Shown here piece by piece: positions 38,030 through 50,800 of a stretch of 64,000 nucleotides of DNA (position 1 is the first letter of the stretch; the number at the start of each line of letters is the position of its first letter). Source of the stretch: Membranipora membranacea (lineage: Eukaryota > Bryozoa > Gymnolaemata > Cheilostomatida > Membraniporidae); the NCBI GenBank assembly GCA_914767715.1, contig OU612075.1, positions 9,238,001-9,302,000 of the forward strand. The letters run 5' to 3'. The notes below the pieces were generated by a model. It was not told where the DNA came from, ran no database searches, and saw only the letters and a program-made list of their open reading frames with translations. The position numbers and the translations under genes were made by a program.

Positions 38030-38610
38030 TTGTGGAACAGCTTTTACTCTGGGGAAACCGCATTAGAAAAACCACAGGGGTTTATTTAATTCCTACGAAA
38101 ACCCCATCCGACAGTTTCATTTTCCGATTCTCAAGAAAAGAAACCAATGAATCTGCTCCTTCTTTCCATGACAGGCTATCAGGTGTAACGGTAAAACTTA
38201 ACGAGGTAAAAGTCAATAAGAGAATAAAAGGAAGGGGAAATAGTAAATTATACCGCCACGGCTTTTTAATTCTTTTGCTTAATCGCTAAAATAACAAAAA
38301 ACCCAGTGGCTGTGTGATATGACTATTACATATACTATGACTATACAATACAATGAGTCATGGTAATACCTATATACACATATATGCTTTAGCTTAAGAA
38401 TTCCCACTCTTGCTGGCATCAAGATCATCAGCTATTTGGTTTTCTCTCATGGCCTGTATGGAAAAATGTGATTTATCTATTTTTATCACATAAAAACATA
38501 CCTAACATTTCTTGTGTTTATGACTTTTATGTGAAGGTTATAACTGGTTATAAACTGGGTGCAGAAATATACACATTGGCTAGATAATAGCACCGCATTT
38601 AAACTTTCTG
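38030..38610. repeat. upstream flank of TNF copy 1, duplicated at about 45390-47140
   Basis: Shared blocks between the two places include ttagaaaaaccacagggg, tctttccatgaca, gaggtaaaagtcaa, ccagtggctg, acaatgagtc and catggaaaaatgtgattta-type runs, in the same order and orientation. The right-hand copy is longer because of insertions. This shows that the tandem duplication of the TNF genes took more than 1.4 kb of upstream DNA with it. Confidence 0.7.
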
Positions 38611-39240
38611 TCAATAGCGAGATGCAAAGTCTTGCAATCATTGAACAAGAGAACAACAAGACATTTGAGACTTCAACTTATCTTCTCAATAGTTGTGATA
38701 AATTGGAGTAGGTTGATTTGATATCCCTGAAATATTACTTGTTGTTATATAGAGTTACTCCGGCTCTTGAGAAAAATCCTAGAGTTTAGTTTATCTATAT
38801 CTTTGCCGAGGGGACTAATTGTTAGCTATTACAATTTTTGGCGGGCCTAAGTTGGAGCTTATATGATATACATGATACACCTGCATGAAAGATTAGCTAT
38901 CAGTAGCAAGGAATTTCTCAGTTAGATTATCTATATTCCATGATAGACCTATAATATGCTCTTACGTACGATATCCAGGTCTTGTTTGAACAGAAGGTTT
39001 ATTCATCGTTGATAAGGTGGGAATTTTATTAAAAGATGAAATTCCACAAGGAAATCCAGAAGAGGGGTCTGAAGGGGAAACTGAAGCTGCTGCTGCTGCG
39101 GAATATCTGGAGCCCTGATGGTATTATTGGTTATTGATAAGCACAAAAATTCCAATATTATTTTGTTATGTTATGTTATTGGAATACAAAACCTAGGTCA
39201 ACGATTTCCACTGAGTCATGGAATGAAATGAAACTTCTCT

Positions 39241-39246
39241 TATAAA
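39241..39246 (+). promoter_or_regulatory. TATA box of TNF ligand copy 1
   Basis: TATAAA sits 239 bp upstream of the ATG, in a block closely conserved with copy 2: gagtcatggaatgaaatgaa just before it, and gtcagtttcag and ggcttgcaacag/ggcttgcagcag after it. Conservation of this non-coding block in both genes supports a core promoter and first-exon 5' UTR. Confidence 0.65.
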
Positions 39247-39479
39247 GCAGCTAAATCACAAAGTCAGTTTCAGATTGAAGCAGGACATTCGATGAGAAAC
39301 ATTGGCTTGCAACAGTAAAAAATAACAAGTATAAAACTTTTGGATAATGAACAAGGACAATAATTAGCTCAAACTGGGACCACTTATCACCAATCTGAGG
39401 ACAACTCCTGTTAAAAACTCAAGAATATAACCTTTGGTAAAGTTCTTCATTTCACACAAGTCTGTCTCAAAAGCTAAAA

Positions 39480-42400
39480 ATGGTTTATGAGCAGTTTGGA
39501 TCACAGCAAACTTTAATCCATCCAGAAAAGCAAAAGCGTAATCTTGCAGCGCTTATGCCAGGGCAACGGACCAAAAAGGACAAGAATCGCAAAGAGAGAA
39601 GAGAGCTCCAAATCACTCTCAGGGTGTGCTATGATACCCTGATAGGACTTCTGCTGCTCGCTATCATTGTGATTGCTACTTTCTACATCAGTCACCTACA
39701 GATACAAGGGCAAGATCTAGCTGCTAGAGTTCGAAATTTAGAGACACTTCTGGAAAAACTGAATAATGAGGTGAGAATATTCTACTGCATCGAGGTTAAG
39801 ATAAAAACATCAACCAATTTGGATCTTTCATGTTTCATTGGGAAGTTCTCTGAATACTATGTTGAGTGATTTCCAGCTGTTTGTCTTTTACTACAGTACA
39901 AATAATAGCATTGTATGAATATAGTTCCATCAAGGAGTGAGTGATTTGAGAGCAAGACATCAAGCAGGTCTCATTCATCAAAGCAATGAACTATGAGGAT
40001 ATACTGAAATACCCCCTTCCCCCTCCCCAGGAGCAAAGGATATAATATAGTTTCTATGATGCCTTATTGGAAAACAAAGAACCATTTTGCAACGCCATTG
40101 CAAAGAAGAGTAAAAAATCTCTGAAGCAATGTTGGTGTTTGAGATTAATGTTTAAAAATGTCATGCACGGAAAAACATGACAGGTATAATAGTATATCAA
40201 CAGAAACTTTCTCAAACCTGTGTTATCTTCCCCCTGATAATATGAGAGTGAATAGGAAACAAAGGAATGAGTCTACGACAAAAGAGTCTCTTATGGTCTC
40301 CGAGTGAAGCAGTTATCACATCAAATTTCCCCAAGCTATTTGGCAGTGCATACTGTTAGCTCCTAAAATTTTTGACGATTGACATTCAAAAAAGCAATGT
40401 ATAACTAAGATTTGGCTTCCTTCCAAAATATTTGGCTGCATGCCAATATTACGCCGCCGTAAAAACTGCCAATAAATGTATAGTTGACTACTAAAGAGAT
40501 TTACTTCTCAATGACTGATTTTGAATAGATTGAATTTTAACCCCTGGAACATTGTTTACAGGGTGAATTAAAAAAGGAAGCTGAGATAAATGAAGCGACC
40601 AACACGAAGCGATATGGTACTTCAGGAAGCAGCAGTAGAATGGAGCGGAGCCTAACAGTTGGAGAAAGATACAGAGCTAAACGAAGTACTGACTGTAGCG
40701 CTTATGACAAGGATCATGAAGGAGCCCATGAGCGAGCAGAACATCATGGTAAGAGACAGATGTTGACTGTTCACAGCCAAAAATCCCAAAAATCGATGAG
40801 AGCCTTCACAGCACAGAGGGATGGGAAAGGATGCCCAAAATAGATAAGACAGAAGTCAAATGCATCGAAATGAAATCCAATTATACCTTTGCGCATACGA
40901 TGAAGGAAATTCAAGAAAAACTGTTGTAAAACAATTTCAGTCTGTTTAGATGAATCACATGACAACGTGAAGGCTATCAAGGCAGTTTGCTTGCACGCAG
41001 TATAAAGATCCCCACGGCCGCAATGGGTAAGGGTATAGGGCGGTCAAATAAGACCTTGTGTATAAAGAATGAACAAGACTATTGATCGATTTTAAGGTAT
41101 TGGTATTTTTTCATTTCTAGGTATCGGTGAACATAACATTGCATATGTATCTGGTAACATTGAGTCACTTAGGGATATGATCTCTACTACAAATCCACGT
41201 AAGACCATATTGTTCTAGTTTGTTTAGATTTAAAGGAGAAAAGTTTTGACACCATTCATTAAATTAAACTATGTTCTTTTCCAATGGACACAAATAATTT
41301 TTCCGAATTGAAAAAACCAGTATTACCTTAACATCAAGGCTGCCTTAGATGACTTAACAATGATGTGTAATATTGTAGGTCATACGCATTACTTTACGGA
41401 AGCTCGCCGACGCTCAAAACTGATTAAGGGATGTGATGCCGGACAACTGATGATCAATTCTGACAAGTCATACTGGTGGTGCATACAGCCACATGCAGGG
41501 CAGAAAGACACCATGATGTTAGCAAGTATGTTTGATGAGATAAAGAGAGAACAACTTCTCGGCTCTATGTACCTGAGATGATTCAAGAATAGTATACGTT
41601 TGTAAAAGATTCACCATTTTGTAACTCTGTAACCTTTCTGAACTGGCCATTGGCGGATCACCGGCGCTGTTTACTATCATAAATTGCCAATAGTTTGTTG
41701 CGGCAAGAGCCGCCGATATAAGCAAGGAAACCACATTTCAAATCTGCTGTCATTTACCAAAATATTGGATATGATATAGACCTCATAAGTATATCTGTTT
41801 TTACAGGAGGCAACCATTTGTTTAAATACTTCACCCCAGCTCCATGGATGAACCTTCCTTGCTATAATAGATTTGAGTTCAAGAACGGAGAGCTGATCAT
41901 CAAAAGGGCAGGAATATACATTGTTCACTCCAATGTGAGTATGCTATGCCACTGATGACGTGAATACTATTGCATGTATATCTCTGATCAATAGAGAGTG
42001 AACTAATTTACTTAGAATGAGTGTCATCACAAGGAATTCAGTGTGAGGACCCGAGTTAAATTTTACTAATTAGGGCCGGATACATGTTAGGTACTTGTAC
42101 TAAATTTACAATAACGATCAGAGATACACATGATAATAGTGTAGTCTCAATGTCAGTGTGAGCCACAACCATAAACATATGGCCATAAACATAAACAAAT
42201 CCCATTTTCTATTCACTGGGGACGAAAAATATTCACTCAAACTAAAAATAGGCAACAAGAACCTCACACAAAAACAAGACACCAAACTTTTAGGATTCAA
42301 TGTAACAGACAATTTTTCCTGGAACATACACTGTGACAGTGTTTTTGAGAAAGTTTCAAAAAACACTAATCTTTTACGATTATGCCGACCCTATCTGACA

Positions 42401-44021
42401 ACCTACTCTGCCAAACAATTCTATTATCAGTTTATACATTGCTATTTAATATATGGAATACATATTTACTACAATCTTTCTCCCTCAACATACACAGACT
42501 GGATTTTTTTGCAACAAAAAAGAGCATTGCGTATTATTGCCAATGTTCACCATATACCATATCATTTAATATCAACAAACGAAATGTGTTCGCATCTAAA
42601 AATATTACCGTTACCACTTCTAAATAATTACTTTACCTACCTATACGGATTCAAAGTTATGTATAATTTGTCACCTCAACACATTTCTGATTTCTTTGTA
42701 AATGTAGAGAATAGATTTCCTAAACGGGATGATAACCTTATAAAAGTACCTTTTGACAACCTAAATCCTGTAGTTGCAAGCAAATTCAATGGCTTACTTT
42801 ACCATATCAGATCAGTTGACAAGTTTAAACACTTTAAAACAATGCTCATCAAACATATATACCAATCTATATAATTTTAAATACACTTAGTTTTTCCTTC
42901 TTTTTTTATGTCACATCATGTAAAACATCTTTTCAAGATAATGTTGATGACAATAAAGTGATAAAAAACCTCAGCTGTGCGCAATGCGCAGGTCTCTGAA
43001 TGAGAGGCTTCTTCATTAAATTTCTATATAAGACTTTGAGTTCTTCATCATTGATATTCCTGTGTGTATCACAACAAATAAAATCTCTAATCTAGTCACA
43101 TGCACAATAGAATAAGTCACTATCTATATCCTGGGAATGGAGCATTCGAAATCTCTGGAAGATCTGTGCTTTTATAAATATCAAATTTCTACTTCTTAGT
43201 TAAAAAATGTCCCTAATTCTTTTCCGTTGTTTACAGATCCATTTCACAGATAAGAGCAGAGAGCCGGGTTATGGAGTGTACTATAAGAGGGGTGAGGGAT
43301 CCGAGGAGGAGACTGAGTTAATAAGTAAATGTCAAGTATCAGCTACTGATAAAGTGGGTTCTGGGATCTTCCCATGTCCAACTTGGCAGGTATGTCACTT
43401 GATTGAAAGCTATTTAAATAACTCTAATCAAGAGTGATTCCAACCACAGATATGATTATATCTTTGAATTAGGAGAACATATCTGACCCTGGACATGCAT
43501 ATGGCTTCTTACGTTTAGTCAAAGGACTGTATTGATTATCATTGACAAGTTCAGTTATACGACAGCCAACGAATCATAAAACTGCTGGAGAGCCGCTTGC
43601 CTCATTTAAAAAGGATTTCACTGGGATGTCAATCAATGCACGCTAAAAAAGATTCAACAACTGATTCAAAATTACGTACTTTACTGAATTAGTCCGCAAA
43701 TGGCCATACTGTGTATTTAGCCACCTCTCAGTATAAACTCATATCAGCGATTTTACTGTTAAAACTGTAATATTCATTTATAATCTTTCTATAATCTAGC
43801 ATGTAAATGGAAATTACATATTCATCCTTTCCTTGATTCCTCTTCCAGTTCTGTTGGTCAGTCCGATAATTTGTTATGTTATGTCTCTGTTATAGCTGTT
43901 CCCATTGAAAGCCGGTGACAGGGTCTACATGAGGATATCTGACTACAACTGGTTCCGCATTGAGAAGGAGACATTCCACCTGGCGTTGGTAAAGCTGAAC
44001 GATTGGCCTGGTTTACAATGA
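39480..44021 (+). CDS. TNF-superfamily ligand, type II membrane protein (tandem copy 1)
   Basis: Trimeric cell-surface cytokine family that signals through TNF receptors. Seven exons: 39480-39770, 40562-40748, 41121-41198, 41379-41525, 41807-41934, 43237-43389, 43896-44021; 369 aa. A basic cytoplasmic tail (about 1-48) ends in KKDKNRKERRELQ; one transmembrane helix (about 50-71) precedes YISHLQ and a short heptad-like stalk (QDLAARVRNLETLLEKLNNE). A furin-type site, RAKR, is at about 135-138. The C-terminal TNF homology domain (about 190-369) shows FEFKNGELIIKRAGIYIVHS, GVYYKRGEGS, the Cys pair in SKCQVS and FPCPTW, LKAGDRVYM and the final beta strand FHLALVKL. Release of a soluble ligand by furin is inferred. 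The intron between exons 5 and 6 holds a LINE remnant. Exon 6 is almost identical to that of copy 2. Exact receptor and subfamily are unknown. Confidence 0.9.
42160..42975 (+). mobile_element. 5'-truncated LINE (C-terminal part of the reverse-transcriptase ORF)
   Basis: An open frame of 238 codons ends at 42874 and reads like the thumb and C-terminal region of a non-LTR retrotransposon polymerase: INKSHFLF, LGFNVTDNFSWNIH, a tract ending FYYQFIHCYLIYGIHIYY, then LQQKRALRIIANVHH. The catalytic palm (YxDD) is absent, so the copy is 5'-truncated. About 90 bp of 3' UTR follow, to a tail near gacaataaagtgataaaaaa. It lies in sense orientation in intron 5 of TNF copy 1. The long intact frame suggests a fairly recent insertion. 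The jockey/CR1-like clade is a guess. Confidence 0.85.
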
Positions 44022-44868
44022 GACACCCAGACTGCTTATCACCCCCCTGAAATTCATGCATTTTTATCTCACCATAAAGGTAGTTAGACCAAAGAAAAAT
44101 TAAAGTTAAACAGTATTATATGTTAATTTTTGAAAAAAAAGTGATTTGTGTTTGATAATCAAAACATGTATTGCAAATACTAAACATGATCGACTCTGCT
44201 TGCCATAAGAAGTTATGTGTCCATGGCAAGAGAGGGGACAATCCACACAATGATACCGGTTCTATAAATAAATCAACCAGGGAGTTTGGGACACTCCAAA
44301 GCACCTTGATTCCACCAAGGAATAACTCCTTGATTCTATCTACACTTAAACTGTTTTTGATAATCTACTTCTTTTTTCTTCACATTATAAACTATGACCT
44401 TCTTTTAACGAAGAGCTGAATTGAGTGGTTGTAAATGAATAGGTTGCTGCGATAATACTAAGTATCTGTGTTCCCTGCTTTGACAAAGAGAAAAAAAGCT
44501 GCTGACTCAAAACAAACTCGTGATCATTTTGATCACAGCATTTCAGTCATTTGTTATCATAAGTCTTATAATCGATACATATTATTATTTTTTATCAGTG
44601 TATAATGAATATCTTTGCATTTTTAGTGTTACATAGTTATGTATCATTTCCTTGCTCTATGCAATGAAAATGAGTTTCACAGGTCTCTATATCTAGCCTT
44701 GTGTCAAGGCTACTCTATATCAATAGGAGGTTTGGATATAGATGCATTTCTTCTACCTAACGCCAAAAGCAACAGTCACAAGATGAGTGTTTTATTATGT
44801 GATACATTATATAAAAAAATCTAAGGGGTACAGAAACTTATTTTCATACAAATATATTTGAATCTGTA

Positions 44869-44874
44869 AATAAA
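44869..44874 (+). terminator. candidate polyadenylation signal of TNF copy 1
   Basis: AATAAA in the context gtaaataaaacttttt. Copy 2 has the corresponding gtaaaataaacttttaag at 59400, so the signal is shared by the paralogues. It lies about 850 bp past the stop; another AATAAA occurs at about 44266. Confidence 0.45.
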
Positions 44875-45389
44875 ACTTTTTACAATAACCACAGATATAC
44901 CAGTTTCACAGTATCAATGATCGAAATGGTAATAGAAGTTCTTAGTGTTATTCCAGTCCATTAGAGCTTCCAATATATATACTTTTATTGGCAACCAAAG
45001 TCATCTCAATATTGGGCAAGTCAAGATGACCTATGGATTTCGACATAACGTAGAAAAAACCCGTGCTCAAATAATAAATGGCAACAATCTAATAAATTAA
45101 ATTATCAATAGGAGTCTTACACCTTACATGCATGAATACACAAATTCAAAATAACTACCACATCACATCAAAAATTAATTAGATTTTTCAAAAATTCTAA
45201 TTAAGTGTTGCCTCCATCTAACAATTGTGCAATATCAGCCACCAAACCATATAACATGAGAGGGAGCAAACTTCTTGTGGGTTGATATTGAAGCACAATC
45301 GGCAGGGTGGTATAATTTGATTAGTAACATCCCAGAATACTAACATACAGTGCAGTTTATATTAAAATAAACTGATGACATATTGTCAG

Positions 45390-47569
45390 GTGTAACGGTA
45401 AAAGTCTTCGCTGAGAAACCGCGTTAGAAAAACCACAGGGGCTCATTTTATTCCTATAGAAATTCTGATGGCAATTTCATATTCCAATTCTCAACTAGGC
45501 TCACTCAGCTCATTCTTTCCATGACAAGCGGGCAAAGTGTAGCGATAAAAGTCAAGCGAGGTAAAAGTCAACAAGCTAGTGAAAGGAAGGAAAAACAATA
45601 CAAGGTATCGAGATAGCAAGGAGTAAAGGTATGTGTAGCGGCTCTCTCGTATTAATCGAAGTGCTTTAGTTTTTACTGATGCTATGTGGCATAAATTCTT
45701 TTATTGGATTCTCACTATACACGATAACACAGTGAAACTAAAATAATAAGGTTAACATATAACATTTTTGTAAAGGTTTTGAGAATTTTGATATGAAATG
45801 AGTCATGTAAAACAAATTAATCTTGAGAACAGCAGAACTGTAAAACAATTGTAAGACTAAACATTAGATAACAATGGCTCAAAATTAGTGCAAATTATTC
45901 TAAATCTAATTACGCAAATTACAAATAAAAACAAGTTATTCCTGGATTGTGAAATATATTACGACAAAAAGATAAAATGTAAATTTACCTTGATTACACC
46001 ATCCAAGGAGAGGCTATTTAGTGGTTGCTGCTTATGTTAGGGCAGCTGAGTATAAGTATTGAGATATAAAAGATTATTCGTATAATTCAGAATAATATAT
46101 AATGTCAGAGAAGTACCAGAATAATTCTGATTTTACAATACTTGGCGTCCAGATTTCACATGTTGGATGTTGTGCTGCTGGAGTAATGATGCTAAATTGC
46201 CGAAAACTTAGTTAAATACAAAATGAATTGAGTCCTTCACTATCAGACCATCTCTGGATTTACTGCAGTGAAATCATGCAGTGCAGTGTATTAAAATTTG
46301 GGTTTTAAAGATGCTTGATAAGAAGAGTTTGTTATCGTTTGCAATGGAAACTTAGGTCTATAAAAATGTTTATTTATACTAGGGTTTGTTCCATACCACA
46401 GATCTTAGATTTATCAGTAAACATGTCTGGAAAATCATAATAAAATTTTAACTAATTAGTCATAGTAGTATTAATCGAGTCCATCATCAATTATTATCAT
46501 TAGCTATTATCAAATTAGATACATTTAATGGTTTCTTTTCTAATTCAGCATATACCCAAGGGTATCAAATAATGTAAGCTCGAGTTTAGTTTAGCTGGTT
46601 CGCTGTTAGCTAGCATAAGTTTTGGATTTCTAGTGTGGAAAATTATATTTATTTTTTTATTTATTGAGGTTTTCTAAAAGTTTATAATTAAAGCAAATTA
46701 AAAATAACTTGTTGACCTCGTAACGTAATGATTTTGAATAAGGGAGGTAGCCATAACGGTATAGCTATAAAAGTGAATAAAAGGAAGTAATATACAGTAC
46801 TTGCCTCTTTGTACAAATACTAGGTTTGGCTTCTGTTGTTCTTTCAATCAAATAACAAAAGCCAGTGGCTGAGTAACATGACTAACCATACGATACAATG
46901 AGTCGCAGAGATATTTTTTTTAAGAAAGATTTCCGGCTCATGCCTGTGCCTTCATCAGTTACATAAGTTTCAATTTGGCTTTTTGGTTTTATATCATCGC
47001 TGCATGGAAAAATGTGATTTAGCTATTTTCATCACGTATGCCTATACCTGAGTATTGCGTAAGGTAGCTTACATTTTTCCTGTTTATAACTTTTGTGTGA
47101 AGGGTATATTTGATTGCAGAAATATAATACATAATAACCAGATTGAGAAGAATTTCAACTTCCTGTTAGAGCAGTGAGACTCATCTGTAAGAAATTAACA
47201 AAAGATTTAGTTTGACATTTGGGACTCATTTACTCCCATAGGCCTATAGAAGTTCTGTTGCGATAAGTTTGTTATTGGAGTAGGTCGATATCCAGGTAGC
47301 TAATTAATTGAACGGAATATACTAAGGGCTGTTGAGAAATACCCTAGACTTAGTTCAAGCGCTCAAACGGTGGCGGGATGCTGGTAGAGGAATTTCATTA
47401 TCAACCACTTTCGCAAACCAAGCGCTTTGACTACCCTAGACAAGAGGTTAGATTAGCTTGGCTGAGGGTGACGCAATGTTGACTAGTACCGATTTCTGCG
47501 AGCCACAGTAGGGGCATTTATATTGTGAAGATAGGGAAAGGTTTATTGGTCATAAATTTCACGATTACA
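45390..47569. repeat. upstream flank of TNF copy 2, paralogous to about 38030-39000
   Basis: This is the right-hand member of the duplicated upstream block (see the entry at 38030). It has no coding content. After about 47140 the similarity becomes patchy (for example tgagaaataccctagactta against gagaaaaatcctagagttta at 38768). Confidence 0.6.
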
Positions 47570-47788
47570 CAGGCACGTAGTTCTAGGGGAGGCAGGGAGG
47601 CACTGATTCTTCTAGGAATCCAAACACAGCGGCCTAAAAACACGATAATTGAATAATCAATGTCAAAATCAGCTCCTCTGGGATTTCCATTTGGGATTTG
47701 GGAGGAGTTAACAGTACCCCGCCTGGTGATGCTTCGGACTCACATCTGACTTTTCCCACCTACAATTTTTTTCTAAACTATGGACCTG
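47570..47788. mobile_element. 219-bp TIR element with 5-bp target duplication (second copy)
   Basis: It is related over its length to 21038-21261: ends CAGGCACGTAGTT and AACTATGGACCTG, shared interior blocks ggggaggcagggaggcact, ggcctaaaaacac and ggtgatgctt. It is flanked by TTACA on both sides (47565-47569 and 47789-47793). Two independent copies with different 5-bp flanking repeats confirm both the element ends and the duplication length. Confidence 0.8.
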
Positions 47789-47828
47789 TTACATGCCTGT
47801 GTAAAAAGAGCGAATATTTCCTCCTGCA

Positions 47829-50800
47829 CATGGGCGTCAGAAAGATTTACCAAGGGGTGCTCCTTTTAGCTGTAGAGTAGTTAGTGGGCATGTGTAAGCG
47901 GGGAGGGTGTAGGAGGGGCGCCCAAGCGCCCTCCTGCCGACGGAAATTTTTTGAAATTCAAGACCCAAAAAGAGACATCCTGCACTACAGATTTTGTTCG
48001 CGACGAACAAGGTTTTGTTTGTAAGAGTTATCTTCCCAAATTGCTAAAAAATTCATTACATTGACTGTTAGGATGAATAGAGCTGTACCAATAAGTTAAG
48101 ATAATAGTAGCAAATGCTAACAATCAACACTCTCATTGTTAATTGTGCAATATTATCCCTTTCAGCCATCTTTCCAAGGTGTCCATGTTGCCTTAAGGCC
48201 TTGCTATATGAGCCCACGAAATGCGTGGAATTGTCTAAGTGACAACATTGCTAAGTGAGTGACCAATGAGCCATGACCAATGAGTAAGGAGTAATGACCA
48301 ATTAAATACGCTCTATTGTACCAACTGGCCAATGACAGAAGCGTAGGTTCACAACGTGGTTAACAACACGAACATGCTGGTCTTTGAAAAGACACATCGT
48401 TAGCATGCCAAACGGCGTGGTTTGGCATGAACAACACGTGGAATTGCCTCCCCACGCGATTTCGTGGGCTTGTCTAGCTACACCTTTAATGTTCATGAAT
48501 TGGGCCACTCAAGATCGACACAAGATCAATATTAATCTGTCAATATTCCTGTCAATTTATACATACACTCCTGTAATATTTATTTGGTGACAAATCGCAA
48601 ACCAGCTAGAGGGAAAAGGTTATTTGTCTCTTTGTGGTTCTACACATGGATGGCCTGTATTTATCTATTTTTGCTCTACGAGCAGTCTTTTTCTTTGTAT
48701 TTATTTTAATACGAGAGTTCAGGTGGTGATGATTGTCTTAGGCTATATTGGTGAAGTTTTCACTGCAAGAGGCGTGCAGAAAAGTTGAGATGATTTGCAG
48801 TGCTACATTGCCAAGCCTCTATTCATAGTTGTCAGTGAAGGGCATCAATTCTGACTAACAGAGTGCTGGATCCTCTCAAATCTTGTTTTGTCAGTGTCTG
48901 ATAGCAGACTGTACCATGCAGGGCGGGCGTAGGCGATTAAAGACTTAGTATTAGCTACTAAGAAGGCTTTCAGGCCACCGCTGGAGGCTTGATATAGGAT
49001 GTTCCGATTTGGCTAGGAATCCACTCACAAACAAGTTTTTGGAAGCAGAATTACAAAGACATCTTCATTTCGATCAATCCTCAAGTTATTGCCTATATAA
49101 TAAGGGATAATCTTGATTGGAATGTGATATTGGCGCCAGTTTCAACTCAACGGTTTCATTCATGTCTTTGGATTATGAGCTAGTCACATTGTTCTGAAAG
49201 CAATCCTAGACTAATCTGTTTGTCAAATAGTAATTTGAGAAGACATTGCCAGTTTTGCCTTAAAATCCATGCAATGGATGCTATGTGTGCAATCTGCACT
49301 GTATATCAGCGTTCCCAATACAGAAAAACCATTAGAATATTAATGTCAACAGGGAATCATGATCAAAAAATCATTTCTGAATACATTTTCTCCTGTAATT
49401 GCAACATTTTGCCCAAAAATTCGCCTTGCAAACATTTAGTTACAAAAATCTGAAACTGAAATTTAATAAAAGAATTTGATCAAACTTATCGATTGCGGAA
49501 ATATATCCCTTTATGGTGTGATAATAGACCAATAAATTAAAAAAGCTGTTAAGAACAGTCGGGATCAGGGCAGGATATTTATCTCAACAGGCTTCAACTA
49601 TTGGGTGTAATTTGATGCCTGTCAGTAGAATTTTGAATCAAAAGTATTTGCTTTCTTGTACAATATAATGAAGAGGGAGAATAGTGCTGCTATTGCAACC
49701 TTTTTCTCTACCATACAACATTGAAAACTGAAATCTGAGGGCGGGCAGGGGTAGGGTGGTGTAGCTAATAAGCACACAACTGTTGAAGTTCATGAGTTTT
49801 TGTAGGTGATTTTGGGTGATAAAGAATGGTGTTTGAAAAGCTGCACTACTCTTGAATTGGTACAAGGCCCAGAAATGCATAAAGCCCTAGCATTATAATT
49901 CTTATGCGCCCTTTGTTGTCGGTGACCAGCTGCTGTCGCTTCATTCACATCGCATATTGTGTCGCGATTCCCTGCTATTGAGGTGACACAGATGCCTGTC
50001 ATATATGTTCGTGATTATATGAAAGCTGTTTTAAAATTACAGAATATCCAAAATATGATGAAAATTTTTATTTGATTGTGATTCCCTGTTGTTATTTATA
50101 TTCTTATGCTGTTTCTGTATCAGGAACGCTGATATACAGTGCAAATTGCACACATAGCAACCTTTGCATGGATTTGAAAGCAAATCTGGCTATGTACTCC
50201 CAAATTACTATTTGACAAACAGATTAGTCTAGGATTGCTTTCAAACAATGTGACTAGCTCATAATCCAAAGACATGAATGATATGTTTGAGTTTAAACTG
50301 GTGCCAATATCACATTCCTATCAACATTATCCCTTATTATATAGGCAATAATCTTGACGATGGATTGAAATGAAGATGTTTTTGTAATTCAGCTTCCAAA
50401 AAATAATTTGTCAGTAGAAAAGGTAGCTTTTGGATTCCTAGCCAAATTGAAAAATCTCATATCAAGCCTCCAGCGATGGCCTGAAAGCCTTGTATGTAGC
50501 TAATATTACGTCTGTAAGCGCCCACGCCCGCCTTGCATGGTACAATCTGCTATCGGACATTGTAAAAACAAGACTAGGGCAGATCCAGCACTCTATTACT
50601 CGGATTACGCTGCCATTCTCATAACATTACATAACTACATTTACATGCATGGTCCAGCATTAAAATAAAATGCATGTTGTGTTGCGATTCCTTGCCATCG
50701 AGGTAACAAGGGTATGCCTTTTTCGTAATTGAATGGAAGCTGCTTTGAAATTACAGAATATCAAAAATATGATGAAATATTTGATTTTATTGTGATTCCC

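Noticed and set aside
44639-44824. Small gene downstream of TNF copy 1
   Set aside because: The paralogous sequence after copy 2 (from 59940) does not keep the frame, so this is duplicated 3' flank rather than coding sequence.
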